Source: Diadema setosum (lineage: Eukaryota; Echinodermata; Echinoidea; Diadematoida; Diadematidae). Taken from it: a DNA stretch of 64,000 nucleotides. The notes beneath the pieces were generated by a model, which did not search any database, was not told the origin of the DNA, and saw nothing but the letters and a program-made list of their open reading frames with translations. The position numbers were made by a program, and so were the translations under genes. The stretch spans positions 30,292,726 to 30,356,725 of the forward strand of contig NC_092702.1 of the NCBI RefSeq assembly GCF_964275005.1, given 5' to 3'. This document shows, piece by piece, positions 43,668 to 55,204 of the stretch (positions are counted from its first letter, which is position 1; each line of letters opens with the position of its first letter).

Positions 43668-44584
43668 ACAATTGTACTACTAGATAATCAGGTACTGTTG
43701 GGTAGAGCATTTCTTACCTGATTAAGCAGTATACCCGATCAAACAAAGATCATGTTTCATTCACATCACAGATGCCACACGAAATGTGCACCTATCTGTC
43801 TGACATGTTTAAAGTATGGTGAACGAGACATTAAAATCAAGAAAATCATATAAAAGAAGGTGTCAAAGCAGAGGGAAATGTCTCCTAAAACAGATTTTTA
43901 ATGTAACTTATTAAAAGATATTCGCGTCACTGATAAATCGCGAGTTAAAACTGACTGATTTACTTCACCGATTTTCACTCGGGAACAGCCGTCTTTTTTG
44001 AGCCCTAAAATATGACGTCATGAAATGAACAAAACCCTTTACGAGTGCAGCGGGACATCGAGGCCGCCATTCATAAAGCACGTATTTCTTGGTGAGCGGA
44101 TGCAATATCTGGCCTGTCTGTAGTCGCATCTGCTTTCTTGGCTGAGACATTAAAACGTCCAGTTTTTACCTTATATTGTACGGAAAGTTGTACGGAAAGT
44201 ACGAGAGTGACTTGAGTGATGACAGTGACAATGACACCGATGATGACAGTGGTAGAAGAAGGGAGGGAGAGGCGACGGATATGGAAGGCCATTGTGGACA
44301 TAATTTGTTTGGGGCATACGTATGGCAACGGGCATACGTATGCATCTCCCTTTAGCAAACGTTTGCTAATTGACCAATCAGCGATTATTGTTTGGCAAAC
44401 GTTTGTACGGTGTTTACCAAGCGTTTGCATGTTATCTATTATACTAGTGCCCCATGCCATACATATGTATGCAACTGATCGACCAATCAGGTACTTCTTT
44501 TAATATGCATTTGTCGTTGCGTGTGTGTATATAGTGTGCAGTGGTATTTTAGTGTGGATGTACAATGTCGCTGTGATTGTTTTG
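43668..44584. other. Region upstream of the piggyBac relic
   Basis: 44190-44310 encodes an acidic run (SDDSDNDTDDDSG) like the N-terminus of the relic that follows. 44315-44490 carries perfect palindromes CATACGTATG (twice), AGCAAACGTTTGCT and CATACATATGTATG and two GACCAATCAG (CCAAT) boxes, a promoter-like or transposon-end-like array. Confidence 0.4.
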
Positions 44585-44962
44585 ATGATGGATCGACCGT
44601 CAACTTCGAGAGAGAGCTCTTCCCGACCGGGATTGTTCGAGATTTTCGATGACAGTGACAGTGACTTTGACAATGACATCGCAATGGACATGATGAACAG
44701 TGATGATTCTGATTTTGATCTGGAAATCAGACGGTGACATCGGTCGCGAGCAGCACAGCTAGTAGTGTAGTTAGCGATAGCAGCAGTGACAGTGATGCCG
44801 ATCCACCGGGTGGAGCTGCAGCCCAGGCCACTGCCGACGGCTGGACTATCGTGCAGCCTCCGGAGAACGTGAATTTGAACTTTGCCCGACTTTCGTGTTC
44901 GAAACCAAGGCCCTCAGAATGCACCAGCACGGAATTCTGACCCAATCTGCTACTTTGACTAT
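44585..44962 (+). pseudogene. piggyBac-type transposase N-terminal relic
   Basis: Three successive frames give MMDRPSTSRESSSRPGLFEI, then SDSSSDSDADPPGG..DGWTI, and then LPDFRVRNQGPQNAPARNSD-PICYFDY. The acidic N-terminus, a GW motif and F..NQGP....NSDPI.YFDLF are the usual start of piggyBac (PGBD) transposases (family knowledge). Stops at 44735 and a frame change near 44880 break it. The catalytic DDD domain is absent, cut by the element at 44963. The call rests on pattern recognition only. Confidence 0.5.
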
Positions 44963-45385
44963 AGGCCCGTTCACACACAAGGGAAAAAGTGCGATTTAAA
45001 AATCGATTTTCTTATCACGATCAAAATTTCGAAATTTTTTCCTGTGTGGACAGAAAAATTTCATTAATTTTCGCGATCCAACTCGCACTATTAGTGCGAT
45101 TTTTCAGAATAATCGCAATTATTTTGCCAAGCGTCGTGTGTGTGAGCGCGATCGAGATTCAGAAATCAGTATTTTTAAACCCATCGTTCGTAGCGCGTGA
45201 ACGTCAACATTATTGGGACCGCGGTGTCAGTCTTCGGTCATACAAGTTTCGCGCATGCGCAATTTGGCCACTGATCGTTCTTTCCTTGGTGCGAAGTGCG
45301 ATTTTTCCTTGTGTATGAACAGTCGAAAAAAAAAAATCGAAATTTGGATCGCGATTGTAATTTCGCGTTGTGTGTGCACGGGCCT
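44963..45385. mobile_element. TIR element AGGCCCGTTCACACACAA
   Basis: AGGCCCGTTCACACACAA start, TTGTGTGTGCACGGGCCT end, flanked by TAT on both sides (44960-44962, 45386-45388). The interior is full of AAATCG/CGATTT and GTGCGATTTTTC motifs in both orientations. A 3-bp target points to PIF/Harbinger or similar. Confidence 0.75.
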
Positions 45386-45388
45386 TAT

Positions 45389-46787
45389 GTGAACATACAT
45401 AATTACCAGTTTGTGTGCAAAAGGTACACCACACACATCAACAGTCAAAACAGAACCTTCATGCACCTTGCAAAGCATCATCAGATTGTGATTGCACATT
45501 ACTCTGATATTTCATCTCATTCTCTCTCTCTCTGTGATTAGTATCTTCTTTGAGTATGAATTTATCAATATGCAGGGTCTATATTATTTTTTATTCCAAA
45601 TTATGCCACAGCAATGTCAGCATTTCATGTATGTGCGTATGTAGAGTACTGTACCTGTATAAAGAAATATATTTTCAATGTCGCTTACTAGCCATCACTA
45701 TTTTTCCTGAATCTAAGAAAGTAAATGTACATGTCTGTATTATGAAATTGTATGTTCAGCTACAGGTAAACATGCAGAATTCACTTTTCATTCATAGCAA
45801 AAGCAAAAATTAATAATTCACACTCAAGAATATAATGTCATGTTTTAACCCACTTTTAAAATTCAAGCTCAGGTAAAAAAGAGACACGTTAGTTTACATA
45901 CATTTATACTGTATTCCCAAGAAATGCGTAGTTGCAGGCAAGGGTGTACAGAAGTGACAATTAGGTGCATGTAATAACTGATAATACTGAAAAATAGCCT
46001 GAAAACATAAAACATTCATAATAAATAGTGTTACAATCATTGTTCATCATCATGGTTATAATATGCAATATAAAGTTACACAAAACCTGAATTTCTAACA
46101 GTAACATGTTTTTCACATGGATTGTCCCATGCATGTTTTTTTTGCCAAAAGAACATATGTTTGTGATTATGTTTTTAGTGCCTTAGCATAATTCTTTTAC
46201 CTCTATTTTCTAAAAGCTGAATAAATTTCCTACGTTTTGATATATAGATCTCCTTACTTCTGTGTTTGGTTTGTGAGTTCTGCTGGTGGTAAGATCTGAA
46301 TTTGATTGAAATTGTCGATGTGACCTTGATTTGCATGAGAGTGACCTTGAACATGGGCACTATATTGCCACAATTTTTAGCTAGAAATAAAGAACATCTT
46401 ATTCTGATTACATTGATGTATAACTTCATATGTTTTCTGTCAAAATAGAACTGTCATATTATTAATAACCTGTTAACACTGTGCCACTCACACAACAACA
46501 CTATGCCATATATAGGGTTAATCTGGTAATGAATTGTTGCGCCAAGTCTTGGAACTCCTCTCTGTAGAAACTTTTTCATGTCATTGGGTACCGGTATGTC
46601 ACTAATTCTTGAACTGGCTACAATGCCATGTTCTTCCAGTAGGTTGGTGTGGAGCATATGAAGCCCTTAAATTCATCCAGTGTTTGAGTGTGGTTCTGTG
46701 GCCTGGAGCCCCTGTAGTGCTACGGTGTTGCGAGGACCGATTCAAGGACTGCTTGTCTTGCACAAAGGCTATAGGTTGGGTTGGTTA
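45389..46787. other. Gene-free stretch (TIA1 intron 4?)
   Basis: AT-rich, short ORFs only. No repeat family recognised. Confidence 0.4.
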
Positions 46788-47925
46788 GTTTTTATGCCTC
46801 CGCCACGAAGTGGTGCCGGAGGCATTATGTTTTCGGGTTGTCCGTCCGTCTGTCTGTAATGAATTTTGTGGACAGCATAGCTAAAAAACCTTGGAGGTAC
46901 TCTCATGAAACTTGGCATGTATATGTATGAGGGGGTGAAGTTGTGCCTATCAACTTTTGGGTGCTACTGCACATGCTCAAGGTCAAAGGTCAAGGTCAAA
47001 TGCTCAAAATTTCACTATTTCCCCTATATCTATGCAATGCCTGAAGATATTTTCTCGAAACTTAGTGTATACATGTATTACCCAATTAAGATTCTCTGGT
47101 GAAAGTTTAGGGTCATGAGGTCAAAGGTGAAAGGTCAAAAGGTCCAGTAAAAATGTTAAAATTTCACTTTTTTCTCCATATCTTGGAAATGGTTCAAGGT
47201 ATCTTCATGGAACATACTATATATGCATGTACTGACTGGCAGTGATTATCTAGGGAATTTTGGGTTCATGGGGTCAAAGGTCAGGGGTCAAAGGTCAAGG
47301 GCAACACTTCAAAATTTTACTATTTCCCTCATATTTATGGACTGCCTGCAGGATTATTCTTTTTTTTTTTTAAACTTGGTGTATGCATGTATAACCCAAC
47401 AGTGATTCTCTGGGAAGGTGTTTTTTTTTTTGCCAAAAAGGTCAAAGGTCAAAGGTCAAGTGAAAGTGCTGAACTTTACTTCTTCCTCCTTATCTCGGAA
47501 GTGGCTCAAGTTATCTTGAAACTTAGTACATATTTCTGCATGTTCTGCCTGACAGTGATTCTCTTAGAATTTAAGGCTCAAAGGTCAAGGGTCGAAGGCC
47601 AAATGAAAATAGTAACAATTTACCATTTCAATACAGAAATTGCACTTTTTCTCCGTACCTTGAAAATTGCTCAATGCATCAACTTATGAAAGGGTCAAAG
47701 TCAAGTAAAAGTCCTAAAGTCCCCAAATACATGCTCTCCCATTCATCCAATTAAACCGAGGTCAAGGAAGGTGAACATTCAACACATTTGTGACAGACAT
47801 GTCATTTTGATATTTTGCCAATTTTGTGAAAATGTAATCACACATTGTCCACATGTACTGCAGACCTATTAGGAGAATCATGCATTATGGCAGAGGCATA
47901 CCAGTCGCCATAGCGACATTTCTAG
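46788..47925 (+). mobile_element. Helentron/HINE-like element, copy H3, with AGGTCA arrays
   Basis: 5' hairpin TGCCTCCGCC..GGAGGCA, then (GTCY)n (GTCCGTCCGTCTGTCTGT at 46840-46857). The interior consists of ~150-bp modules (GAAACTT..GTATATGTATG, TCAAGGTCAAAGGTCA, ACTATTTCCC). The 3' hairpin GTCGC-CATA-GCGAC is followed by ATTTCTAG|TT. The end is shared with H4. Non-coding. Confidence 0.75.
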
Positions 47926-47958
47926 TTACATTTGTATCCAGACTGGGATGGGCCACCC

Positions 47959-47959
<1 letters not shown>

Positions 47960-47992
<33 letters not shown>
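47960..47992. repeat. (CA)n microsatellite
   Basis: Perfect CA run. Confidence 0.95.
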
Positions 47993-47995
<3 letters not shown>

Positions 47996-48266
47996 ACTCC
48001 TAGCACAGTCTACTTTGTTCAGCATGGTGGACACGGAGTAACCACTCCTTCAGGGTGTTCAGAGGCAAAAAGAATATTATGCTAGAATGGTATAGCTATA
48101 TGATGAATTTATATGTCAGAACGCTGACTAACGAAACAACGTATAACGAAACGACAGTCAGAGCATCGTTTTGAACTAGAACTTGATAACGAATCAGCAT
48201 TCCATCATGTCCATAATACGTCTGAAGTACGGCGACCATAGAACGGTATAACTGGGCGGGGCTTAA

Positions 48267-48613
48267 AGGGCAAGTTCGCCTTCATAGACATGTGGGTTTA
48301 GTGAATGCAGCAATGTTAGTAGAACACATCAGTGAGAGTTTGAGGAAAATCAGACTATCCGTTCAAAAGTTATGAACTTTTGAAGTTTCTGCACATTCAC
48401 AACTGGATGAGAAGACTACTATAGCTTGTGATGTCACATGTGTACAACGATAAAAGAAAGAAAGTCTTCTCATCCAGCAGTGACTGCGTGATTACTTACA
48501 AAATTAATAACTTTTGAACGGATTGTCAGATTTTCCTCAAACTTTCACTGATGTATTCTACTAATATTGCTGCATTCTCTTAATCCTTATGTATATGAAG
48601 GTGGACTTGTCCT
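48267..48613 (+). mobile_element. TTAA-flanked MITE family A, copy A2
   Basis: TTAA on both sides (48263-48266, 48614-48617). Starts AGGGCAAGTTCGCCTTCATA and ends AGGTGGACTTGTCCT. Internally deleted compared with A1, A3 and A4. Confidence 0.88.
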
Positions 48614-48617
48614 TTAA

Positions 48618-49714
48618 TGAGAGCACGCACGGAAGGTGGTCCCATAGCTGTCACTCACTGACCACAACAGCAAGCGCCGTGGGAAACTGCACATCTATAC
48701 GGCATTTTCCACAACAGTCGAGATTTGCGTCTGAATGGTCTGTCGGCTATATGATTATTCTTTATACATCTTTTATTTATGGAGTTGTGGTATAAACTGG
48801 CTTGCATCTGAACAGGGGGTTCATCTCTCAAGCTCCATGAATATATAATTTAGTCAACAACAATTATTATCTTGACTATTTGAGGTTCCTCAGGCTTCAA
48901 AGGACCCATGATAAATGATAGTGGTTTCAGCTTTTCCATAAACCTTGAGGGTCTGGATACATTGACTCTCAACTGCTGTCCCTGCACTGGCTACCCACAT
49001 GTTTCAGAGAGCTGCTCTACCAGCAGTTGGGCGAAACAGCCCCAGCAAAGTCCATAATGTTGTCATTCTGGGGGCCCCATTTTACTTGCATCTATATCTC
49101 TGTCTTTTGGTCTGAAAAACAACAGCAACAAAATCATCTGGTACGTGTACCTGCCATTCCCTCAGTCCCATTCATTGTTGGACAATGACTTGACTGAACC
49201 AACCATCCCAGTCTAGATAAGCGTACAAACTGTATGAAGGATCACCTCATCGAGGTTTGAGATATGAGGCACAGATGAAAATTGTATTTTTGTAGCAGAG
49301 AACGGTCTACATAGTTGTAGAATTGAAAGACTCGTGTAAGATCTGTCTATCTCTGGCTCACATAAAAAGCAAATGATCATTTTCTAGGTAGTGTGTTCAA
49401 TGCTCATGTCTGTGGCAGAGCTCAATGTGATTCAGCAGTCTTTGATATATGTACTTACATTAGTTGTATCAAAAGGACCAAGTGACATAAGAGTCACTTC
49501 TGTAAATGTCAATGTTCATGCTATTAATTTGCACGCTGAACAGCTCCAAAACATATTCACAGATTCTTGAATTCACGATGGGCAGTTGCTTTATATGGTA
49601 TGTTTTCATCCATTCACAGAAATGTTGTGCTGCCCAATCCGTTTATACAATGTACGGCCTCACTGTACAGAAACTACGAGTACTGAACACACACACAAAA
49701 TGATGTGAATACTA
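48618..49714. other. Gene-free stretch
   Basis: Nothing recognised; chance ORFs only. Confidence 0.4.
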
Positions 49715-49801
49715 CTAAACTTTTGAACAGATTGCCTGATTTTCCTCAGACTTTTACTGATGCTGTTCTACATTGCTGCATTCTATCAATCCACATGAAA
49801 A
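49715..49801 (+). mobile_element. Fragment of TTAA MITE family A
   Basis: ACTTTTGAACAGATTGCCTG, then TTTTCCTCAGACTTTTACTG and TTGCTGCATTCTATCAATCC match the 3' part of A1-A4. No ends present. Confidence 0.7.
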
Positions 49802-50240
49802 GAGAATGTGTCGCTGCTGCTTTGGCAAGAGCTTTAAATGATGACATAGTTTTGTCATTGGGTACAAGGAAGCCAGGTTATTTGACTTCGAAACTTCAAC
49901 TTTTATTTCACATACCCTGTGAGTGTATTGAAAACACAGGTTAAAGTGAAACTTGTAGGACTTTGGTATTTAATCACATTACCAGGCATAGTCTTTGGGC
50001 AAGTGAATGGAATTTTCCATGATAGTCAGAACATTGTGTCTTGTACATGTTGTATATCCCCCAAAGAATGGGCAAATTTATTGGTTTCATTTTCATATTT
50101 TCTAGGGATGGCTCTCTAGGTAGTAAACAGACCTTGCCATTTCCTGGTTATTCCTGGAATAGAAGAACATACAATGCATGGTTAATGAGAAAGAAGCGGA
50201 TGTTGAGCCTTTGAGTGATTACGTTGTATTTATGTTCGTT
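49802..50240. other. Gene-free stretch
   Basis: Nothing recognised. Confidence 0.4.
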
Positions 50241-50732
50241 TTATATTCCGGGAGCAATGGAAGCGTTATATGTAGCTGTATTGCTATGGCAACTAAAGAA
50301 TGATAGTTTTTGCCTTCCTTGCTAATGCCTGCTGACTAATGGGTGACCAACCTCTAGATCTCTTTATATTCCGGGAGCAATGGAAGCGTTATATGTAGGG
50401 CTCTGTATTGCTATGGCAACTAATGAATGATAGTTTTTGCCTTCCTTGCTAATGCCCGCTGACTGATGGGTGACCAACCTCTAGATCTCTTTATATTCCG
50501 GGAGCAATGGAAGCGTTATATGTAGCTGTATTGCTATGGCAACTAATGAATGATAGTTTTTGCCTTCCTTGCTAATGCCCGCTGACTAATGGGTGACCAC
50601 CTCTAGATCTCTTTATATTCCGGGGGCAATGAAAGCGTTATATGTAGCTGTATTGCTATGGCAACTAATGAATGATAGTTTTTGCCTTCCTTGCTAATGC
50701 CCGCTGACTAATGGGTGACCAACCTCTAGATC
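50241..50732. repeat. Four-copy tandem repeat, ~123-bp unit
   Basis: Copies start at 50241, 50364, 50491 and 50613, each TTATATTCCGGGAGCAATGG (GGGGGCAATGA in copy 4) and closing CAACCTCTAGATC. Spacing is 123, 127 and 122 bp. Copy 2 has an extra few bases (GGCTC). Copies differ at only a few positions. Confidence 0.95.
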
Positions 50733-51078
50733 ATGATAGAGTCTTACAGTTTTTATTGTTCTGTTGGTTTGGATGTATTGTCCTTTTTGCGCTGTAAAGT
50801 GCTGTGTGCGGTGAGAGGGGGGGGGGGGGAGCAGTGTTTCTGCCATCCTTTGTGACTGCCCAGTGTAGCTAAACACAGTGACAAAGAACACTTCTACTCC
50901 TGTCAAGTAATAACAATATGAATATAAACAATGATCATGATGATAATACACTGTAGTAACAAAAGTAATGATAATGATAAACTGTACCATGCGATGAGTA
51001 GGAATGAGAACTGAGTGAAAGGACAAATTTTGATCCAATCACGTTGGTTTGCATCGGCCTGTATAGTTACGATGTTAA

Positions 51079-51434
51079 AGGTCCTATTTACCTTTGGGAA
51101 CAGTGATTCAAAAAAATTTTCAAGATATGACATTTAATGTGTAGGTCTGTTGTACCACAAAACATCGTATCATATAAAATTTTGGCAAAAAAGCCTAAAA
51201 TATAAGGAGATAAATTTGTATTTTTCTCAGTAAACTGTAACTGTAGATGGTTTAGTCTGTAAACATTTTTATTATAACTATTGTTCACATTTTGTATATC
51301 TAACAATAGTTAACATTGATTTTACTGATTCAGATTTTTACATTGGTTGTTTCTATCCCAAACTCTTATTTTAGAACTATTTTAAAGCACTAATGCTGGA
51401 TTTTTGTTTCATCTGCAAATGGTAAATTATGCCT
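51079..51434 (+). mobile_element. TTAA-type MITE family B, copy B2
   Basis: TTAA left (51075-51078), TTGA right. AGGTCCTATTTACCTTTGGG start, GGTAAATTATGCCT end. Close to B1 throughout. Confidence 0.8.
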
Positions 51435-51670
51435 TTGAGTCAAAGATACTTGCTATCTTTAGATCCACTATCAAAGACAGAGTAAGACTTGTTCCTGCAA
51501 AGAAGTTATAAAAAAAAGAAGTTTTCTTTTTCAATATGTAGAAAAAAAAGTACAAATGTTTTATTTTACAAGTGACATGCAGGCTCAAAGTGAGTTGCCC
51601 ATGGTAAATGCTATAGAACATTTGTTATTGAAACAATTATCATATAGATTTTGTTTTCTCCTTTTTTTAA

Positions 51671-52051
51671 AGGGATAGTACAGTATTGGTGGAGATGAGA
51701 ATTGGGCTTTTAACTTTTTGCGAGATACCAAGAAAACACTTATGATATAGTACAGAGCATACCATTTTAAGAGGAATTCAAAGTTTATTTGATGAAAATC
51801 GGGTTTGGAATGACTGAAACATCCAAAAACAAAGTAAAACAAAGCGATCGTAATAAAGTGTGGGTCCCACACTTTTTTGAATGGCTCTTTTTTGGATATC
51901 TCGGCCATTTCCAAACCAATTTTCATCAAATAAATGTTGAATTCCTCATAGAATTACATGCCCTTTCATATTTCATAAGAGGTTTCTCGTTATCTCGCCA
52001 AAAAATGTTACAAACCTGAAATTAGGTCTCAACAAAAACTATACAATCCCT
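51671..52051. mobile_element. TTAA-flanked MITE family C
   Basis: TTAA on both sides (51667-51670, 52052-52055). Ends AGGGATAGTACAGTATTGG and CTATACAATCCCT. The interior is a long imperfect palindrome (TTTGATGAAAATCGGGTTTG versus CAAACCAATTTTCATCAAAT). Confidence 0.82.
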
Positions 52052-52055
52052 TTAA

Positions 52056-52563
52056 GGTCCAGATAGGGCCAACCTTTTTTGCTCTGATTTAAGATGATGT
52101 TCTTTTTTGTTTTTGTTTTGTTTTTGTTGGGTAGGGTTCCCATATGGATTGAGTCCAGCTATGCCAGAAAAAGGCAGGGATATGTTTTGCATGGTTCTTC
52201 CCCTTCTGTGCATTAGTGCACACAAAAGGAGTGGACGTGTTGGCATGTGTGAAAAGTGAAGTGGTACCCATGTGTTCAGTTGTGTACTGAGTGGTGGATA
52301 GTACTAGTACTGTACCCTACTTGGCAGACCTACTGCTGTGCGAGTGTACAAAGGACCAGGCTCATATGAGTAATACAATCAAGCAGCTGGCTCTGTCAGG
52401 CCATCAGATGCTTTTTTCCCAACTGTGGGGGATTTAGCCAAAAATATTTCTAAGCTGTTAACAACGTGTGTCTACTTGTTTGTGTACATGTGTGTGTGCA
52501 GGCACTCGCCTATTTGTGTGTGATATCAATGGAATTGTTTCACCTGCATTTTCAGTGTGTGCA
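52056..52563. other. Gene-free stretch
   Basis: Nothing recognised. Confidence 0.4.
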
Positions 52564-52782
52564 GGGCCCCATTGCATTAAAAGGAATTAGATTATGGTAA
52601 CTTAATGAATTATTGATAGTACACTGTAACTCTGCAGTCAGTGGTATGCATGGTAACTTTTCTATAGCAACACTAATTTTGTAGTCAAAAGTCAGTCAAA
52701 GCCAAGAAATCGCTAATGGTTACCATTGGTTGCAAAGTTATCAGTGATTATAGAGTTACCATAGTTTTATGCAACAGGGGCC
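52564..52782. mobile_element. MITE with GGGCCCCATTGCATTAAA termini
   Basis: GGGCCCCATTGCATTAAAA start, TTTTATGCAACAGGGGCC end. Repeats GGTAACTT/AGTTACCAT inside. Resembles but differs from the 40762 family. Confidence 0.7.
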
Positions 52783-53031
52783 AGGTCATCAGTAACAAGG
52801 TAAAGAGACTTTTTAAAGCCTGTTGTGGGGTGCAAACCACTCTCTTTGAACATGGGGTCGAAACCTGCATAATTACTAGTAAACTATGCACAGTCTGAGC
52901 AAGAAATACCTTTGGAAACAGGTTTCAAAATATGACATTCTATCCTTTGGCATTTTTAGATTGATTGATTGTATCAGAGCTGGTGACTGTAACAGCACAT
53001 TGTACGGTACAACAGTATTAATCTGTCTTAA

Positions 53032-53598
53032 AGGACAAGTTCACCTTCATTAACATAAGGATCGAGAGAATGTAGCAATATTACTATTATTAGTAGAACA
53101 CATCATTAAAGTTTGAGGAAAATCGGACAATCCGTTCAAAAGTTATGAATTTTTGAAGTTTTCGTGCAGTCACCGCTGGATGAGAAGACTACTGCAGTGT
53201 ATGATGTCACATGCGTACAACAATATGAGGAAAATATAAAGAGAATTTCACAAAATTTCATCTTTTGAAAAAAGTACATATTCCCTTGACTCGTTACTGA
53301 CATATGTTATGGGTAATATTATTCCCATTGCCTTCTGAAAGAGGCAAGTCAAGTGCTCTTTTATTATGCGAAAAAAGTGAAAATATGCTGAATTTTCTTT
53401 ACATTTTCTTTATACTGTTGTATTCATATGACATCACGAGCCTTAGTAGTCTCCTCATCCAGCGGTTCCAACACAAAAATTTTTAAAATTCATAACTTTT
53501 GCATCGATTGTCACATTTTCCTCAAAGTTTCACTGATGTGTTCTACTAATATTGCTGCATTCTCTCAATCCTTATGTTTATGAAGTTGAACTTGTTCT
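53032..53598 (+). mobile_element. TTAA-type MITE family A, copy A3
   Basis: TTAA left (53028-53031). AGGACAAGTTCACCTTCATT start. The right end CTTGTTCT has lost a base beside TTAAAA. Almost identical to A4 over its whole length. Confidence 0.85.
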
Positions 53599-54537
53599 TA
53601 AAATGGCGTCACAGCAGTGTAAAGCTTGGGCGTAAATGAAGTCAGGTATCCCGATGAATACCTAGGCATATACTGACCTGAAGCCGTGGAGGTCGTGCGC
53701 AGGTCAGCGTGCCAGCTGTGTGACACATCTCTGTAGGATTATGAAGGCTGCCACATCGGCAGGAGATAGAGTCATCACACTTCTATGATAGTCTCGATTC
53801 ATGATACCCGCACATTGCTGGTTTTGTTGCAGGGCTCTAAAAACAACAACAAATATCAGTGTCGCACACTCACTAATATGCAGACTTGATTCTTAGATAT
53901 TGATAAGTATAGAGAATCCAGATTTCTAGTTTCTTGTGTATGTTCATTATTAATTATCACTAGTATGCTTTGTGAGGTCCTGTAACAGATGACTGTTACC
54001 AAAAAACATACATGCCTTGAACACACATAGCCATATCATATGATTCTGTGCATTGTAGAATAAGTGATTCTCCACAAACCACAGCCAGACCCTCTGTAAT
54101 TTGAGGGTGAAATCCCAGCCGAAGATCTCTAGACATCTGTGGTGCAAACATCACAGGATGTTTTTAATTGAGACTTTTGCAGATGTAGTTGATATAGTGT
54201 ATGTCAGTAGGTAGGCGTGGTGAAACTGCCTTCAGCCAAGATGGCTCGACCTCTCCTTTGCTGCTCATCTTCATGTCATCTGCCCTTTGTTGTGTCCAGC
54301 AAAGACTTGGGCGGGCCTGGGGCCCGTTGTCGGAAAATGTCTCGTCTCTCTCGGGCCGAAGAGCTCTGATGGGGAAATAGCAGACTACAACACAAAGAGG
54401 ACTGCCAAATCTACATACCAAGAACATACCCATCTGGCCCAGGTCCAGAATTTTTGTTGGATGGGCCAGATATCATACATGTACGAGCTTTTTCAATTTA
54501 CCTGCTTACATAGAGCAGCAAATATCTTTTGATTTCA
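53599..54537. other. Gene-free stretch
   Basis: No coding family recognised in the short ORFs (up to 89 codons). Confidence 0.4.
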
Positions 54538-54581
<44 letters not shown>

Positions 54582-54588
54582 TGTGTTT
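54538..54588. repeat. (GT)n microsatellite
   Basis: GT run with minor interruptions. Confidence 0.92.
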
Positions 54589-54690
54589 ATTAATGTGTTT
54601 ATGAACTATTTTAGTTCCAGGGTAGCCTTATTCATCACTGCAGTCAAACTGTTTTTCTTGGAGGAACATAAAACAAGTATGACAATATAC

Positions 54691-54853
54691 AAATGACGCA
54701 CAGGTTTGAGTGCGTCAGTCGGAATTGTGTGCATAAGGTAACTATGGAATGCTTAACCCACGAGGCGAAGCCGAGTGGGTTTAGGCTAAATTCCATAGTT
54801 ACTGCATGCACACTATATTCCGACTGACGCACGAAAAGACATGTGCGTCATTT
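54691..54853. mobile_element. Hairpin element AAATGACGCAC
   Basis: AAATGACGCAC start and GTGCGTCATTT end. The arms pair through GTGCGTCAGTCGGAAT, GTAACTATGGAAT and AACCCAC, with loop GAGGCGAAGCCGA. Related to 43303-43456. Confidence 0.75.
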
Positions 54854-54857
54854 GATT

Positions 54858-55204
54858 TATAGAATGGGTAATTTTCTTGTCAAAAACCCAGTTTTCTATT
54901 GTGTTACCCGATGACAAAATTACTGGATGCATTTCCTTTTGGCTTGCCGTAAAGGGCATGCATACCCGTACTTACCGTTTTTACTGGATGCATGGCCAGC
55001 CATGCATCAGTTTTTACTGGATGCATGGCCAAGCTGAGTGCGCGAACGCTTGCTTTAGTGCGCGAACCTTTGTTACAAGTACGCGTACTATTGCTAAGTG
55101 CGCAATAACATGTTTACCAGTGTGACTCAGCGTGCGGCCAGTAAAAATGAACACATAGCTCTCGACCAATCAGATCGCAGGATTCTCGCTACCCATTCTA
55201 TAAT
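54858..55204. mobile_element. TIR element TATAGAATGGGTAA with ACTGGATGCATGG repeats
   Basis: TTATAGAATGGGTA at the left and TACCCATTCTATAA at the right. Inside, TTTTTACTGGATGCATGGCC occurs twice in direct order, then AGTGCGCGAAC-type repeats and a CCAAT box (GACCAATCAGATCGC). May form one larger unit with the hairpin to its left. Confidence 0.65.

Noticed and set aside
50241..50732. CRISPR-like direct repeats
   Set aside because: Contiguous ~123-bp tandem copies without spacers in a eukaryotic genome; a simple tandem repeat.
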